DNA of 64,000 nt, taken from NCBI RefSeq assembly GCF_013032445.1, contig NZ_WQCA01000012.1:109038-173037 (forward strand), in the 5' to 3' direction. The number at the start of each line of letters is the position of its first letter. Position 1 is the stretch's first letter. The notes under the pieces were generated by a model that saw only the letters and a program-made list of their open reading frames with translations, searched no databases and was not told where the DNA came from. Shown here in pieces: positions 9,073 to 18,813 of the stretch. A program made the translations under genes and the position numbers. Origin of the DNA: Ruegeria arenilitoris (GTDB lineage: Bacteria; Pseudomonadota; Alphaproteobacteria; Rhodobacterales; Rhodobacteraceae).

Positions 9073-10602
9073 TTAGCTGAGCGCGTTGAGCAGCAGAACC
9101 AGCGCAGCGCCAACAGCAGCGCCGATACCGGCTGGCAGGGCCGCGGACCACAGAGGTGATGTTTGCGGCTCGTCCTTCTGGGTCTGGGCAATCAGAGCGT
9201 TTTCGACCAACCCCGGCAGGCGCGGGCCAAACCGGGCCAGAACCCAAGCCGTTTTGCCGAAATCGCGCAGGGCTGCGCGGGGGCCGATTGATTGTTTGAT
9301 GTAATCCTCGACCACGGGGCGGGCGACTTCCCAGATGTTCGTGTGTGGATCGAGCGAGCGTGCGACGCCCTCGACTACCACCATCGTCCGTTGCAGCAGG
9401 ATCAACTCGGTCCGGGTTTCCATGCCGAATCGTTCGGTGACTTCGAACAGGTAGTTCAGCAGGCGGCCCATCGAGATATTCGAGGCGTCCATGCCAAAGA
9501 TCGGCTCACCCACCGCGCGCAGGGCGCGGGCGAATTCATCCACATCCTGGTTGGCGGGAACGTATCCGGCTTCAAAGTGCACCTCGGCCACGCGTTTGTA
9601 GTCGCGGCGGATGAAGCCGAAGAGGATCTCGGCATAGACCCGGCGGGTGTATTCGTCGATATGGCCCATGATGCCGTAGTCATAGGCGATGATATCGCCA
9701 TTGGCCGCGACCTTCAGGTTGCCTTGATGCATGTCGGCGTGGAAATAACCGTCGCGCAGGGCGTGCAATAGGAACAGGCGCAGGACGCGTTCGGCCAGAT
9801 CGCGGCGGTTGTGCCCCGCCGCATCGAGCGCTTCGTTTTCGCCCAGCGGAATACCGTCGGCCCAGCTGAGAGTCATCACCCGACGGGCAGAGAGTGACCA
9901 GACCACAGGCGGCAACCAGAACCCGGCATCGTCCTTGGTGTTGGCGGCGTATTCCGACGCGGCAGCGCTTTCCAGACGCAGGTCCAGTTCTCCGCGCACG
10001 ACGCCGTCAAAGTGCTCGATCACCTCCATCGGGCGCAAGCGGCGCGCGCCGGGGGCGAACAATTGGACAATGCGGGCGGCGAAGTAGAACGCGTCTACGT
10101 CTTTGCGGAAGGCGCGTTCGATGCCGGGGCGCAAGACCTTGACGGCAACGTCTTCGCCGGTGCTAGTCAGCTTGGCCTTGTGGACCTGTGCGATCGAAGC
10201 AGCTGCGATGGGTTCGCTGAATTCCGAGAACACCTCATCCACTGACTGACCGAGTTCTTTTTGAACTTCGGCCATGGCCTCGGCTCGGGAAAAGGGCGGT
10301 AGCTTGTCCTGCAGCACGCGCAACTGGGCGGCCAGCTCGTTGCCCACCACGTCAGGGCGGGTCGAGAGCACCTGACCGAACTTGATATAAGCCGGGCCCA
10401 GCGCAGTTAGTGCACGGGTGGCGGGAGGCATGTCTGGGTCGCCCTTGTAGCCCAGCCATTGGAACGGTTTGCCCAGAGCGTGCGCAATAAAACGCAAAGG
10501 ACGTGGGGCCTCAAAAGCGTCCAGCACCACATTCATGGCGCCAGTGCGTTCAAGCGTTGCGCCTGTGCGGATCAGGCGGATGATGTTGTGAGGGCCGCGC
10601 AT
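9073..10602 (-). CDS. ubiB: UbiB family ubiquinone biosynthesis kinase-like protein
   Basis: A 509-residue ABC1/ADCK (UbiB) protein, an atypical kinase-like ATPase needed for ubiquinone biosynthesis and associated with the inner membrane. The family motif YIKFGQVLSTRPD carries the KxGQ signature. VAVKVLRPGI supplies the ATP-binding lysine. HADMHQGN is the catalytic loop and AYDYGIMGHID the metal-binding segment. A hydrophobic C-terminal tail (GIGAAVGAALVLLLNAL) anchors it in the membrane. The ATG lies three bases after the ubiE stop, so ubiE-ubiB form an operon. The start is well defined by conservation from MRGPHNIIRL onward. Confidence 0.93.
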   Translation of the reverse strand: MRGPHNIIRLIRTGATLERTGAMNVVLDAFEAPRPLRFIAHALGKPFQWLGYKGDPDMPPATRALTALGPAYIKFGQVLSTRPDVVGNELAAQLRVLQDKLPPFSRAEAMAEVQKELGQSVDEVFSEFSEPIAAASIAQVHKAKLTSTGEDVAVKVLRPGIERAFRKDVDAFYFAARIVQLFAPGARRLRPMEVIEHFDGVVRGELDLRLESAAASEYAANTKDDAGFWLPPVVWSLSARRVMTLSWADGIPLGENEALDAAGHNRRDLAERVLRLFLLHALRDGYFHADMHQGNLKVAANGDIIAYDYGIMGHIDEYTRRVYAEILFGFIRRDYKRVAEVHFEAGYVPANQDVDEFARALRAVGEPIFGMDASNISMGRLLNYLFEVTERFGMETRTELILLQRTMVVVEGVARSLDPHTNIWEVARPVVEDYIKQSIGPRAALRDFGKTAWVLARFGPRLPGLVENALIAQTQKDEPQTSPLWSAALPAGIGAAVGAALVLLLNALS

Positions 10603-10605
10603 GTA

Positions 10606-11358
10606 TCAGATCTTCCAGCCGGAATGCAGCGCGGCGATACCCATGCTGAGGTTGCGGTACTTGGCATTTTCGAACCCGGCGGTGCGGACCATGTTCAGGA
10701 ACGTCTCTTGATCCGGGAATTTGCGGATCGATTCTACCAGATACTGATAACTGTCGTAATCATTGGCGATGAGCTTACCCATGCGAGGGATGACGTTGAA
10801 ACTGTACAGATCATAGAGCTTCTGCAGCCCGTCATTCGGCAACTGGCTGAATTCCAGCACCATCAGGCGGCCACCGGGTTTGAGCACGCGGAACGCTTCG
10901 TTCAGGGCTTCTTGCGGGCGGGTGACGTTCCGGATGCCGAATGAGATGGTGTAGACGTCAAAGGTGTTGTCCTCGAACGGCAGCGCCATCGCATCGCCCA
11001 CCACCCAGTTCAGGCTGTCGGACATCTGATCGGCCTCGGCACGTTGGCGGCCTTCGACCAGCATCGGTTCGGTCAGGTCCAGCACGGTGGCGTGGCCATA
11101 GCCCGCGCGTTTAAGGAAGCGGAACGAGATATCGCCCGTACCCCCCGCCACGTCCAGCAGCCGCTGACCGGGGCGCGGAGCCAGCCAATCCATCATCGCG
11201 TCTTTCCAGACCCGGTGGATGCCCATCGACATGACATCGTTCATCACGTCGTATTTCGAGGCGACCGAGTTGAACACGCCCTGTACACGCCCGGCCTTGT
11301 CGGCCTCGCGCACGGTTTCGAACCCGAAATGTGTGGTCTTGTCGTTGCTGTCGGACAT
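10606..11358 (-). CDS. ubiE: Bifunctional demethylmenaquinone/ubiquinone methyltransferase
   Basis: A 250-residue class I SAM methyltransferase that performs the C-methylation step in ubiquinone (and menaquinone) synthesis. Visible motifs are [15 protein letters not shown] (SAM-binding motif I) and the UbiE signatures [18 protein letters not shown] and [14 protein letters not shown]. The frame stays open upstream, but homology begins at the ATG at 11358 ([13 protein letters not shown]), which sets the start. A methionine ten codons earlier is a possible alternative. It is the first gene of the ubiE-ubiB operon and is divergent from the unknown gene at 11548. Confidence 0.95.
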   Translation of the reverse strand: MSDSNDKTTHFGFETVREADKAGRVQGVFNSVASKYDVMNDVMSMGIHRVWKDAMMDWLAPRPGQRLLDVAGGTGDISFRFLKRAGYGHATVLDLTEPMLVEGRQRAEADQMSDSLNWVVGDAMALPFEDNTFDVYTISFGIRNVTRPQEALNEAFRVLKPGGRLMVLEFSQLPNDGLQKLYDLYSFNVIPRMGKLIANDYDSYQYLVESIRKFPDQETFLNMVRTAGFENAKYRNLSMGIAALHSGWKI

Positions 11359-11547
11359 TGAAAGGACGCCTTTGCCTGTGTTGCTCATCCTTATAGGGCT
11401 CAGCGCCGGGAAGACAATCGCGCCCCGCCTGGACGGACAGATTGGCGCAGTTTGGTGCGCTCCAAAGTCACAAATGTGCCCCATTGACGGTACATGTTCG
11501 CGGCGGGTTATACACGGCAGCCCGCGTGATAGGACATTGCTGACAAA

Positions 11548-12240
11548 ATGATTGAGGTTACTCCGCTTCTTGTCCTTCAGACGTCGGTGTTTGTCATACT
11601 GGTTGTCTTGTTTGTCCGGGCGATCCGCTTTGGGCGCCAGTATTTCGCGAAATGGCGCGGTCCGAATGAATGGAACGACATACACGATCAGAGCAAGGAC
11701 CTTCCAATATGGGATCGCGGCTTCGAAAGAACGGCCATGCGCGGCAGCCAAAGTTCACCCGAACACACACTGAATAAAACCACCTATCGGACGACCTATG
11801 GGCTGCGTTTTAAAACTCTGTTTGTGCTCGTGGCGGTTTATCTGGCTCTCGCCTACAAACTCGATGTTTACGCGATGGGAGCGCTTGAGGCGGAATTCGG
11901 CAGTTATCCCGTCACCCTTTTCAAGGTCGCGCTGATAGCAGTGCTTGCCTTCAATGTGTTGCACCATTTCGTCTATCGGTTGACCTTTGATGGAAAGGAA
12001 CTGACCGTGACCGGGGCATTGTTTCAACGCCATTCCTTTGATCTGGGCAAGCTTGTGGCGGTCGAACACAGCAACGGTCCGATGTATCGTTTGCGTTTTT
12101 CAGATGGGAAGACGGCGCGCATTCTGAGATATGTAACCGGACATGATGAAATGGTGCGAGCGCTGGAAGGCGCGTTGGCGGCAAATCAGGAGAGCACATG
12201 CCGGAACTTCCCGAAGTCGAAACGGTCCGCCGTGGGCTGA
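11548..12240 (+). CDS. Hypothetical membrane protein upstream of mutM
   Basis: A 230-residue protein I do not recognise. An N-terminal hydrophobic helix (residues about 5-24) is followed by a polar stretch. Two further likely transmembrane helices lie near residues 88-107 and 125-145. A C-terminal cytosolic-looking domain of about 80 residues ([20 protein letters not shown]) resembles PH-like membrane-associated domains, which is a weak impression. Its last 43 bases overlap the start of mutM in another frame, suggesting coupled expression. The stop codon is inside the mutM coding region. Confidence 0.6.
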   Translation: MIEVTPLLVLQTSVFVILVVLFVRAIRFGRQYFAKWRGPNEWNDIHDQSKDLPIWDRGFERTAMRGSQSSPEHTLNKTTYRTTYGLRFKTLFVLVAVYLALAYKLDVYAMGALEAEFGSYPVTLFKVALIAVLAFNVLHHFVYRLTFDGKELTVTGALFQRHSFDLGKLVAVEHSNGPMYRLRFSDGKTARILRYVTGHDEMVRALEGALAANQESTCRNFPKSKRSAVG

Positions 12241-13049
12241 CACCCGCCATGGAGGGCGTGGTGATCGAACGGGCCGACGTGAACCGCCCCGATCTACGCT
12301 GGCCCTTCCCTGACCGCATGGCCGAACGGCTGACCGGGCAGCGGGTTGACCGGCTGCGGCGGCGCTCGAAGTATATTCTGGCTGATCTCAGCAATGGTGA
12401 GACCTTGCTGATTCATCTGGGAATGTCCGGGCGGATGACGGTGTCGGGTGATCCGCTGGGTCAGTTCGTACACGAACACCCGATGCCGGAAAAACATGAT
12501 CATGTTGTGTTCCACATGGCCAATGGCGCGAGGGTGACCTTCAACGACCCGCGTCGGTTCGGCGCGATGGACCTGCTGCCGACCGCTACTGCCGAGGCGC
12601 ATAAACTGTTGTCGGTTCTGGGGCCGGAACCCCTGGGAAATGATTTCCACGAACAGCACTTGATCGAGGCATTCAAGGGCAAGAACACACCGGTCAAATC
12701 GGCGCTTCTGGATCAGGGAATCGTTGCCGGATTGGGCAATATTTATGTTTGCGAGGCGCTTTATCGCGCAGGCGTGTCGCCACGTCGCAAAGCTGGACAG
12801 ATTTCTGCGGGGCGCGTTGCGGCGCTGGTACCGATCATCCGGCAGGTGCTGCAGGACGCCATCGAGGCGGGCGGCTCATCCCTGCGTGATTTCCGCCAAG
12901 CCGATGGAGAACTTGGATATTTTCAGCACAGCTTTGACGTTTATGGCCGCGAGGGCGAACCCTGCCGCACCGATGGCTGCGATGGCATCGTCAAAAGAAT
13001 CACCCAATCCGGTCGCTCATCCTTCTATTGCGCGCAATGCCAAAGATAG
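12198..13049 (+). CDS. mutM: Formamidopyrimidine-DNA glycosylase
   Basis: A 283-residue bifunctional DNA glycosylase/AP lyase that removes 8-oxoguanine and formamidopyrimidines. It begins with the exact [14 protein letters not shown]-terminus in which Pro2 is the catalytic nucleophile. The helix-two-turn-helix region contains [22 protein letters not shown]-terminal zinc finger has paired Cys residues in [10 protein letters not shown] and FYCAQCQ. Length and start are standard. It overlaps the preceding unknown gene by 43 bases and is followed at short distance by an enoyl-CoA hydratase. Confidence 0.96.
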   Translation: MPELPEVETVRRGLTPAMEGVVIERADVNRPDLRWPFPDRMAERLTGQRVDRLRRRSKYILADLSNGETLLIHLGMSGRMTVSGDPLGQFVHEHPMPEKHDHVVFHMANGARVTFNDPRRFGAMDLLPTATAEAHKLLSVLGPEPLGNDFHEQHLIEAFKGKNTPVKSALLDQGIVAGLGNIYVCEALYRAGVSPRRKAGQISAGRVAALVPIIRQVLQDAIEAGGSSLRDFRQADGELGYFQHSFDVYGREGEPCRTDGCDGIVKRITQSGRSSFYCAQCQR

Positions 13050-13115
13050 CTTGATCCAGCGCCCTCGCGTGATAAGGAATCGTATCTGAACGGAACAACC
13101 GGAAGCTTACACCTC

Positions 13116-13892
13116 ATGGCTTTTGAGACGATCATCGTCGAAATCGAAGACCACGTCGCACTTATAAAGCTCGACAGACCCGATGCACTGAACGCGCTGA
13201 ACTCGCAGCTCACGCAAGAGCTTAGCTCAGCGCTTGAGGATGCGGATCAGAACGACAAGGTGCGTTGCATCGTCATCACCGGCTCGGACAAGGCCTTTGC
13301 GGCTGGTGCGGATATCAAAGAGATGTCCGAGATGAGCTTTGTCGACGTCTACGAGGCGAACCTGTTCGGCGACTTCAATGACCGCATCTGTGCGATCCGC
13401 AAACCGGTTATTGCCGCCGTGTCTGGCTATGCGCTGGGCGGCGGGTGCGAACTGGCGATGATGTGCGATTTCATCATTGCCGCTGACACTGCAAAGTTTG
13501 GTCAACCCGAGATCAATCTGGGCGTCATTGCCGGACTGGGGGGTACACAGCGCCTGACCCGCTTTGTCGGCAAGTCCAAAGCGATGGACATGAACCTGAC
13601 CGGCCGTTTTATGGACGCCGAAGAAGCCGAGCGCGCCGGGCTGGTCAGCCGCGTCGTTCCGGCCAAGAAGTTGATGGAAGAGGCGATTGGTGCGGCTCAC
13701 AAGATCGCCGAGAAATCCCAGCTGAGTGCGATGGCCGCCAAAGAGGCCGTCAACCGCAGCTACGAAGTGACGCTGAGCGAAGGCCTGCTGTTCGAACGCC
13801 GCGTCTTTCATTCCATGTTCGCGACTGAAGATCAGAAAGAAGGCATGGCCGCGTTTCAGGAAAAACGCGCTGCCCAGTTCCGCGACAAGTAA
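13116..13892 (+). CDS. Enoyl-CoA hydratase
   Basis: A 258-residue crotonase-fold protein that hydrates trans-2-enoyl-CoA in fatty-acid or amino-acid breakdown. The oxyanion-hole segments [11 protein letters not shown] and [16 protein letters not shown] and both catalytic Glu positions (GGCELA and GQPEINLG) are present, so it should be an active hydratase. Length is typical of a single-domain hydratase. It lies between mutM and rpsT and is followed by a clear terminator. Confidence 0.9.
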   Translation: MAFETIIVEIEDHVALIKLDRPDALNALNSQLTQELSSALEDADQNDKVRCIVITGSDKAFAAGADIKEMSEMSFVDVYEANLFGDFNDRICAIRKPVIAAVSGYALGGGCELAMMCDFIIAADTAKFGQPEINLGVIAGLGGTQRLTRFVGKSKAMDMNLTGRFMDAEEAERAGLVSRVVPAKKLMEEAIGAAHKIAEKSQLSAMAAKEAVNRSYEVTLSEGLLFERRVFHSMFATEDQKEGMAAFQEKRAAQFRDK

Positions 13893-13915
13893 TCCGCGCG
13901 CAACGGATCGGAACG

Positions 13916-13937
13916 GGCGGGCCTGACCCGCCTTTTT
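13916..13937 (+). terminator. Rho-independent terminator after enoyl-CoA hydratase
   Basis: GGCGGG and CCCGCC form a perfect stem with the 5-nt loop CCTGA, immediately followed by TTTTT. It lies 24 bases after the stop codon. Confidence 0.85.
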
Positions 13938-14118
13938 CATGCCTGCCATGCACCGCGAAAGAATCCGCTTGGCAAAGCCGGCAATCTTGGATAACTAGCG
14001 CCGCTATACATGCGCGTGCGGCCCGCTTGGCCCGACTCACACCCGTGATTCTGATCCGGTGCGGATAATCCGTGACGCGTAACCGAATATAACCGTACCG
14101 AACGAAGGTCAGAAACAC

Positions 14119-14382
14119 ATGGCAAATTCGCCCCAGGCTAAAAAACGCGCGCGTCAGAACGACAAGCGTTTCGCAATCAACAAAGCACGCCGCTCGCGCA
14201 TCCGCACCTACTTGCGCAAAGTCGAAGAAGCGATCGCATCCGGCGACAAGGATGCAGCGACCGCAGCCCTGCGCGCAGCTCAGCCCGAACTGATGCGCGG
14301 CGTCACCAAAGGCGTCTTCCACAAGAACACCGCCTCGCGCAAGATGTCGCGCCTGTCGGCACGGGTCAAAGCACTGGGCTAA
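14119..14382 (+). CDS. rpsT: 30S ribosomal protein S20
   Basis: An 87-residue, very basic protein starting [18 protein letters not shown], the standard S20 N-terminus. It binds 16S rRNA early in 30S assembly. Length and the C-terminal [16 protein letters not shown] segment fit the family. A GAAGGT site lies upstream of the ATG. The rpsT-dnaA neighbourhood is a common arrangement in Rhodobacteraceae, and it anchors the start of the replication gene block. Confidence 0.96.
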   Translation: MANSPQAKKRARQNDKRFAINKARRSRIRTYLRKVEEAIASGDKDAATAALRAAQPELMRGVTKGVFHKNTASRKMSRLSARVKALG

Positions 14383-14431
14383 ACCTAAAGGTTGACGTAA
14401 GGTCAACAAAACAATGCTAAATTGTTTACAA

Positions 14432-14458
14432 AAGCGTCACAATTCGTGGCGCTTTTTT
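14432..14458 (+). terminator. Rho-independent terminator after rpsT
   Basis: AAGCGTCAC and GTGGCGCTT form a 9-bp stem with one G-T wobble and loop AATTC, followed by a run of T residues. It lies about 50 bases after the rpsT stop. Confidence 0.85.
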
Positions 14459-14831
14459 CGTGCTGTTGCCTGAAAGCCGCGTCTTCACGAAGCCGAGAGA
14501 TTCTTTCTGCCGAAGACCCGAGTCAACATCAGAGTTTCGTTGCCGTACGCCATGGCCTCTTGTTACCACTAAGTCAGCGATTCACTCGCTTGGGGGGACA
14601 GGCTGTTTCACTGATTATACTGACGGGCATCAGGATGGTCGTGAAACAAATGTCGGCAAACGGATACTGCCTGTTTGCTGGTCTGCTATAGGTTTTTGGG
14701 TCACCAAAGATCTGAGCCCTGTCTAAAACATGTTTGCGATGCGCAACCCGGCCTACGGGGAGCCCGGTTTATGGGTGTCCATTGGCTAGGCCGTGCTGAC
14801 TATTACGACATCCTCGCCAAATCCATGTGGT

Positions 14832-14867
14832 TTGGCGTATGGGTACCCTTTTGCAAGTGTACGCCAA
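14832..14867 (+). promoter_or_regulatory. Inverted repeat in dnaA leader
   Basis: TTGGCGTA and TACGCCAA form a perfect 8-bp inverted repeat separated by 20 bases, about 70 bases before the dnaA start. A second small hairpin, CCGG-GTAA-CCGG, follows at 14871-14882. They could be a leader RNA hairpin or a protein-binding site controlling dnaA; no T-run follows. Confidence 0.35.
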
Positions 14868-14936
14868 TAACCGGGTAACCGGAACTGGGTAATAAGGCCG
14901 ACAGGCCAATAAAGAATGGGATGCGTGAGGCGCTTG

Positions 14937-16328
14937 ATGACACAAGAAAAATGGGGACAACTGCGTAACAAATTGCTCAAGGCGGTCGGTAAGAACAACT
15001 ATACCACCTGGATCGAACCTCTTGAATTCCAAGAGCTGCAGGATGGTGTGGCGGTGTTCTCGGTTCCGACGAATTTTATGGGCAACTATGTGAGCCAGAA
15101 TTTTGCGGACCTCATCTTATATGAGATGAACACCGCCGGGGAATCGGTTCAACGATTGGCGTTTCGTGTTGCCGCCAATTCGCCGGTGCGCCCGTCTAAC
15201 GAAACTGCACCCGCAGTCGTTCAGGATACGCCTCAGCCTCAATCTCTGTCACAGCAGGCCGAGTCGGCAAATGATGCGTTGGAATCGCTGCAGGCCGCGC
15301 CTTTGGACGCCCGTTTTACTTTTGACAGCTTTGTGGTCGGCAAGCCGAACGAGCTGGCCCATGCTGCGGCGCGCCGTGTGTCCGAAGGCGGCCCCGTCAC
15401 CTTCAACCCGCTGGTTCTTTATGGGGGCGTTGGTCTGGGTAAAACGCACCTGATGCACGCCATCGCATGGGAGCTTAAAACCAAGCGTCCCGAATTGAAC
15501 GTTCTTTACCTGTCGGCGGAACAGTTCATGTACCGCTTTGTTCAAGCTCTGCGCGAGCGCCGGATGATGGACTTCAAACACCTGTTCCGTTCGGTCGATG
15601 TGCTGATGGTCGATGACGTGCAATTCATCGCAGGCAAGGACTCGACCCAGGAAGAGTTCTTTCACACTTTCAATGCGCTGGTGGATCAGAACAAGCAGAT
15701 CATCATCTCGGCGGACCGCGCCCCGGGTGAGATCAAGGATCTGGAAGACCGCGTGAAGTCACGTCTGCAGTGCGGTTTGGTCGTGGACCTGCACCCGACC
15801 GATTACGAGTTGCGGCTGGGCATCCTGCAGAACAAAGTACAGCAATACAGCAATACATATCCCGACCTGACCATCGCCGATGGCGTGCTGGAGTTCCTGG
15901 CCCATCGCATCTCGACCAACGTCCGTGTGCTGGAAGGTGCCCTGACCCGTCTGTTCGCCTTTGCCTCGTTGGTGGGTCGTGAGATCGACATGGAGCTGAC
16001 GCAGGATTGTCTGGCCGACGTGCTGCGCGCGTCCGAGCGCAAGATCACCGTCGAAGAGATTCAGCGCAAAGTGTCGGATTATTACAACATCCGCCTGTCC
16101 GACATCATCGGCCCCAAGCGCCTGCGGTCTTATGCCCGCCCGCGTCAGGTGGCGATGTATCTGTGCAAGCAATTGACCAGCCGCTCGCTGCCCGAGATCG
16201 GACGCCGGTTTGGCGGGCGTGACCACACCACGGTCATGCATGGTGTTAAGCGCATCGAAGAGCTGAAAACCACCGACGGCCAGATTGCTGAAGACGTGGA
16301 AATGCTGCGCCGCGCGCTGGAAGCCTGA
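14937..16328 (+). CDS. dnaA: Chromosomal replication initiator protein DnaA
   Basis: A 463-residue AAA+ initiator that binds DnaA boxes and opens the origin. Domain I covers residues about 1-80. A Gln/Ser/Ala-rich linker follows. The AAA+ core has Walker A GGVGLGKTHL and Walker B LMVDDVQFI. C-terminal domain IV carries the signature RDHTTVMHGVKRIEEL that contacts DnaA boxes. Two in-frame starts exist; MTQEKWGQL at 14937 is chosen because homology begins there, although an ATG seven codons earlier is possible. It is transcribed toward dnaN, with a terminator between them. Confidence 0.97.
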   Translation: MTQEKWGQLRNKLLKAVGKNNYTTWIEPLEFQELQDGVAVFSVPTNFMGNYVSQNFADLILYEMNTAGESVQRLAFRVAANSPVRPSNETAPAVVQDTPQPQSLSQQAESANDALESLQAAPLDARFTFDSFVVGKPNELAHAAARRVSEGGPVTFNPLVLYGGVGLGKTHLMHAIAWELKTKRPELNVLYLSAEQFMYRFVQALRERRMMDFKHLFRSVDVLMVDDVQFIAGKDSTQEEFFHTFNALVDQNKQIIISADRAPGEIKDLEDRVKSRLQCGLVVDLHPTDYELRLGILQNKVQQYSNTYPDLTIADGVLEFLAHRISTNVRVLEGALTRLFAFASLVGREIDMELTQDCLADVLRASERKITVEEIQRKVSDYYNIRLSDIIGPKRLRSYARPRQVAMYLCKQLTSRSLPEIGRRFGGRDHTTVMHGVKRIEELKTTDGQIAEDVEMLRRALEA

Positions 16329-16352
16329 GACATACCTCAAGTCCCTCAGGGA

Positions 16353-16385
16353 AAGCCTCGGACCTTTGTGCCCGGGGCTTTTTTG
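16353..16385 (+). terminator. Rho-independent terminator after dnaA
   Basis: AAGCCTCGG and CCGGGGCTT form a 9-bp stem with one T-G wobble and a loop of about 10 nt, followed by five or more T residues. Confidence 0.85.
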
Positions 16386-16554
16386 TGCGCATTAATCCAC
16401 GGTTGCCGGTGAACTGTGCCCGCCGGGCCACGCGGCCCTTGACGCAATGGGCGTTCCGACCCAGAAAACCGTAAAAAATCCTTGTGCCTCAGGGTGGAAC
16501 CGCTAACGTGCCAGTCCCGCCCATGTCGGTACGCAAGTCAGAGGAACTGAGGGT

Positions 16555-17676
16555 ATGAAGATCAGCATCGAACGCGGCACCCTTCTCAAGGCCGTTTCCC
16601 AGGCCCAATCTGTTGTAGAACGTCGTAACACCATTCCCATACTTGCCAACGTGCTGATCGAGGCCGAAGGCAACGAAGCCATGTTCCGCGCCACCGACCT
16701 GGATATCGAAGTGGTCGACAAGGCCCCGGCGCAGGTGGAAAAGGCGGGTGCCACAACCGTGGCCGCGACAACCCTGCATGAGATTGTGCGCAAATTGCCG
16801 GACGGTGCATTGGTGACCCTGACCGCCGACAGCGCCGCAGGCCGTCTGACGGTTGAGGCGGGCCGGTCGAACTTCTCGCTGGCGACGCTGCCGAAAGAAG
16901 ATTTTCCGGTGATGGCTTCGTCGGAGTATCAGTCGAACTTCACCGCATCCGCGGCTTTGCTGCGGCGGTTGTTCGACAAATCGAAATTTGCCATCTCGAC
17001 CGAAGAAACCCGGTATTACCTGAACGGTGTCTATATGCACGTTGCGGACGGGTCCGAAGGCGGCAAGGTGCTGCGTTGCGTGGCCACCGATGGCCACCGT
17101 CTGGCCCGCATTGATGCCGATCTGCCGGACGGCGCGGCGGACATGCCCGGCGTGATCGTGCCGCGCAAAACCGTGGGTGAGCTGCGCAAGCTGCTGGACG
17201 ATGATGAAATGGACATCGCTGTTTCGGTGAGCGAAACCAAAATCCGTTTCGCAACACCCGATATTACGCTGACGTCAAAAGTGATCGATGGCACCTTCCC
17301 CGACTACACTCGTGTGATTCCGCAGGGCAACACCCGTCAGCTGGAAGTGGACGCTGCCGAATTCGCGCAGGCCGTTGATCGGGTGGCGACGGTGTCGTCC
17401 GAGCGCTCGCGCGCGGTGAAGCTGCAACTGGATGCGGACAAGCTGGTTCTGTCGGTTAATGCGCCTGACAGCGGTGCCGCCGAGGAAGAGCTGGCCGTGG
17501 CCTATGGCGATGAGCGGCTGGAGATTGGCTTTAACGCAAAGTACCTGCTGGAGATTGCCTCACAGGTGGATCGCGAGAATGCGGTGTTCCTGTTCAACTC
17601 GGCCGGTGACCCGACATTGATGCGCGAAGGCAATGATCAAAGCGCGGTCTACGTTGTCATGCCGATGCGCGTCTGA
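16555..17676 (+). CDS. dnaN: DNA polymerase III subunit beta (sliding clamp)
   Basis: A 373-residue three-domain sliding clamp that holds DNA polymerase III on DNA. Typical segments are MKISIERGTLLKAVSQAQSV at the N-terminus, VATDGHRLARI in the second domain, and the C-terminal PTLMREGNDQSAVYVVMPMR, part of the hydrophobic pocket that binds client proteins. Length and start are standard. It is followed 39 bases later by recF and is likely co-transcribed with it. Confidence 0.97.
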   Translation: MKISIERGTLLKAVSQAQSVVERRNTIPILANVLIEAEGNEAMFRATDLDIEVVDKAPAQVEKAGATTVAATTLHEIVRKLPDGALVTLTADSAAGRLTVEAGRSNFSLATLPKEDFPVMASSEYQSNFTASAALLRRLFDKSKFAISTEETRYYLNGVYMHVADGSEGGKVLRCVATDGHRLARIDADLPDGAADMPGVIVPRKTVGELRKLLDDDEMDIAVSVSETKIRFATPDITLTSKVIDGTFPDYTRVIPQGNTRQLEVDAAEFAQAVDRVATVSSERSRAVKLQLDADKLVLSVNAPDSGAAEEELAVAYGDERLEIGFNAKYLLEIASQVDRENAVFLFNSAGDPTLMREGNDQSAVYVVMPMRV

Positions 17677-17715
17677 TCGACCCTGCGGGGTGATCCTTAA
17701 CGAAAGGGAGGGGTC

Positions 17716-18813
17716 ATGACTTTGGCCCTGACCGAACTTACGGTATCGCATTTCCGGTCCCACAAACTGGCGCGGCTGTCTCTGGATGGGCGGCCAGTGG
17801 CTATCCATGGGCCGAACGGAGCCGGTAAGACCAATATCCTTGAAGCTGTGTCGTTGTTCTCGCCCGGTCGCGGGATGCGTCGGGCCAGTGCGGCCGAGAT
17901 GACTCGCCGCCCTGAGGCGCTGGGCTGGAAGCTGTCCGGTCTGCTGAACGCGCAGGGGCAGAACTACGAGATTGAAACATGGTCCGAAGGCGGTGCTGCA
18001 CGTCAGGTTCGGATTGATGGCAAGGCAGCCAGCCAGATCGATCTGGGCAAGCTGGCGCGGGTGGTTTGGTTGATCCCGTCGATGGACCGGCTGTGGATCG
18101 AAGGGGCCGAAGGGCGCCGAAGATTTCTGGACCGCATCGCGCTGAGTTTCGACCCAGCCCATGCCGAGGCGTCCCTGACTTATGAAAAATCCATGCGCGA
18201 ACGGAACCGCCTGCTGAAAGAGCAGGTGCGTGATGCACATTGGTATGCGGCGCTGGAGGGGCAGATGGCCGAGACCGGTCACCGCATTCATGCAGCACGG
18301 CTTTCAGCATTGGATCACCTGCGCGCGGCGCAAGAGCAGGCGGAAACCGCCTTCCCGTCGGCTGATCTGGAGCTGATACAGACCGAAGGAGCGATGCCCG
18401 AGACGGCCGATGATCTGCGTGAGGCGTTGAATGAGAGCCGATTCCGCGATCTGGCGGCAGGGCGGACGTTGGTCGGACCACATCGGTCGGATCTCTACGG
18501 CGTATTCGCCGCCAAAGGGGTTCCGGCCAAGGACTGCTCGACCGGAGAGCAGAAGGCACTGCTTGTGTCCTTGATCCTGTCCAACGCGCGGGCGCTGGCG
18601 GGGATGGTCGGCGCGCCCCCGATCGTGTTGTTGGATGAGGTGGCCGCGCATCTGGATGCGGGGCGGCGCGCGGCGCTTTATGATGAGATTTGCGCGCTGG
18701 GCGCCCAGGCCTGGATGACGGGCACCGGGCCTGAACTGTTTTCCGAATTGGGAGAGCGAGCCCAAACGCTGGTTGTTACCGAAGGCGATGAGGGCTCGGT
18801 CGTGACCGCTTAG
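17716..18813 (+). CDS. recF: DNA replication and repair protein RecF
   Basis: A 365-residue SMC-like ATPase that loads RecA with RecO and RecR at gaps. Walker A is GPNGAGKTN near residue 35. The ABC signature region is STGEQKALL and Walker B is IVLLDEVAAHLD. GGGAGGGG lies just upstream of the ATG. The stop overlaps by four bases the stop of the convergent AhpD-like gene. It keeps the conserved dnaN-recF order, but gyrB is separated from it by two unrelated divergent genes. Confidence 0.95.
   Translation: MTLALTELTVSHFRSHKLARLSLDGRPVAIHGPNGAGKTNILEAVSLFSPGRGMRRASAAEMTRRPEALGWKLSGLLNAQGQNYEIETWSEGGAARQVRIDGKAASQIDLGKLARVVWLIPSMDRLWIEGAEGRRRFLDRIALSFDPAHAEASLTYEKSMRERNRLLKEQVRDAHWYAALEGQMAETGHRIHAARLSALDHLRAAQEQAETAFPSADLELIQTEGAMPETADDLREALNESRFRDLAAGRTLVGPHRSDLYGVFAAKGVPAKDCSTGEQKALLVSLILSNARALAGMVGAPPIVLLDEVAAHLDAGRRAALYDEICALGAQAWMTGTGPELFSELGERAQTLVVTEGDEGSVVTA

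Larger units (their letters stand above)
14383..14936. other. Intergenic region between rpsT and dnaA
   Basis: A 554-bp non-coding stretch. It holds a short inverted repeat GTTGAC/GTCAAC just after rpsT, a rho-independent terminator, and two inverted repeats close to dnaA. I looked for the classic DnaA-box core TTATCCACA on both strands and saw no clear match or cluster, so this is not called as a replication origin. Short frames here lack convincing start signals. Confidence 0.6.

Noticed and set aside
14383..14936. oriC call upstream of dnaA
   Set aside because: No cluster of DnaA-box consensus and no clear AT-rich unwinding element seen by eye; only position next to dnaA would support it.
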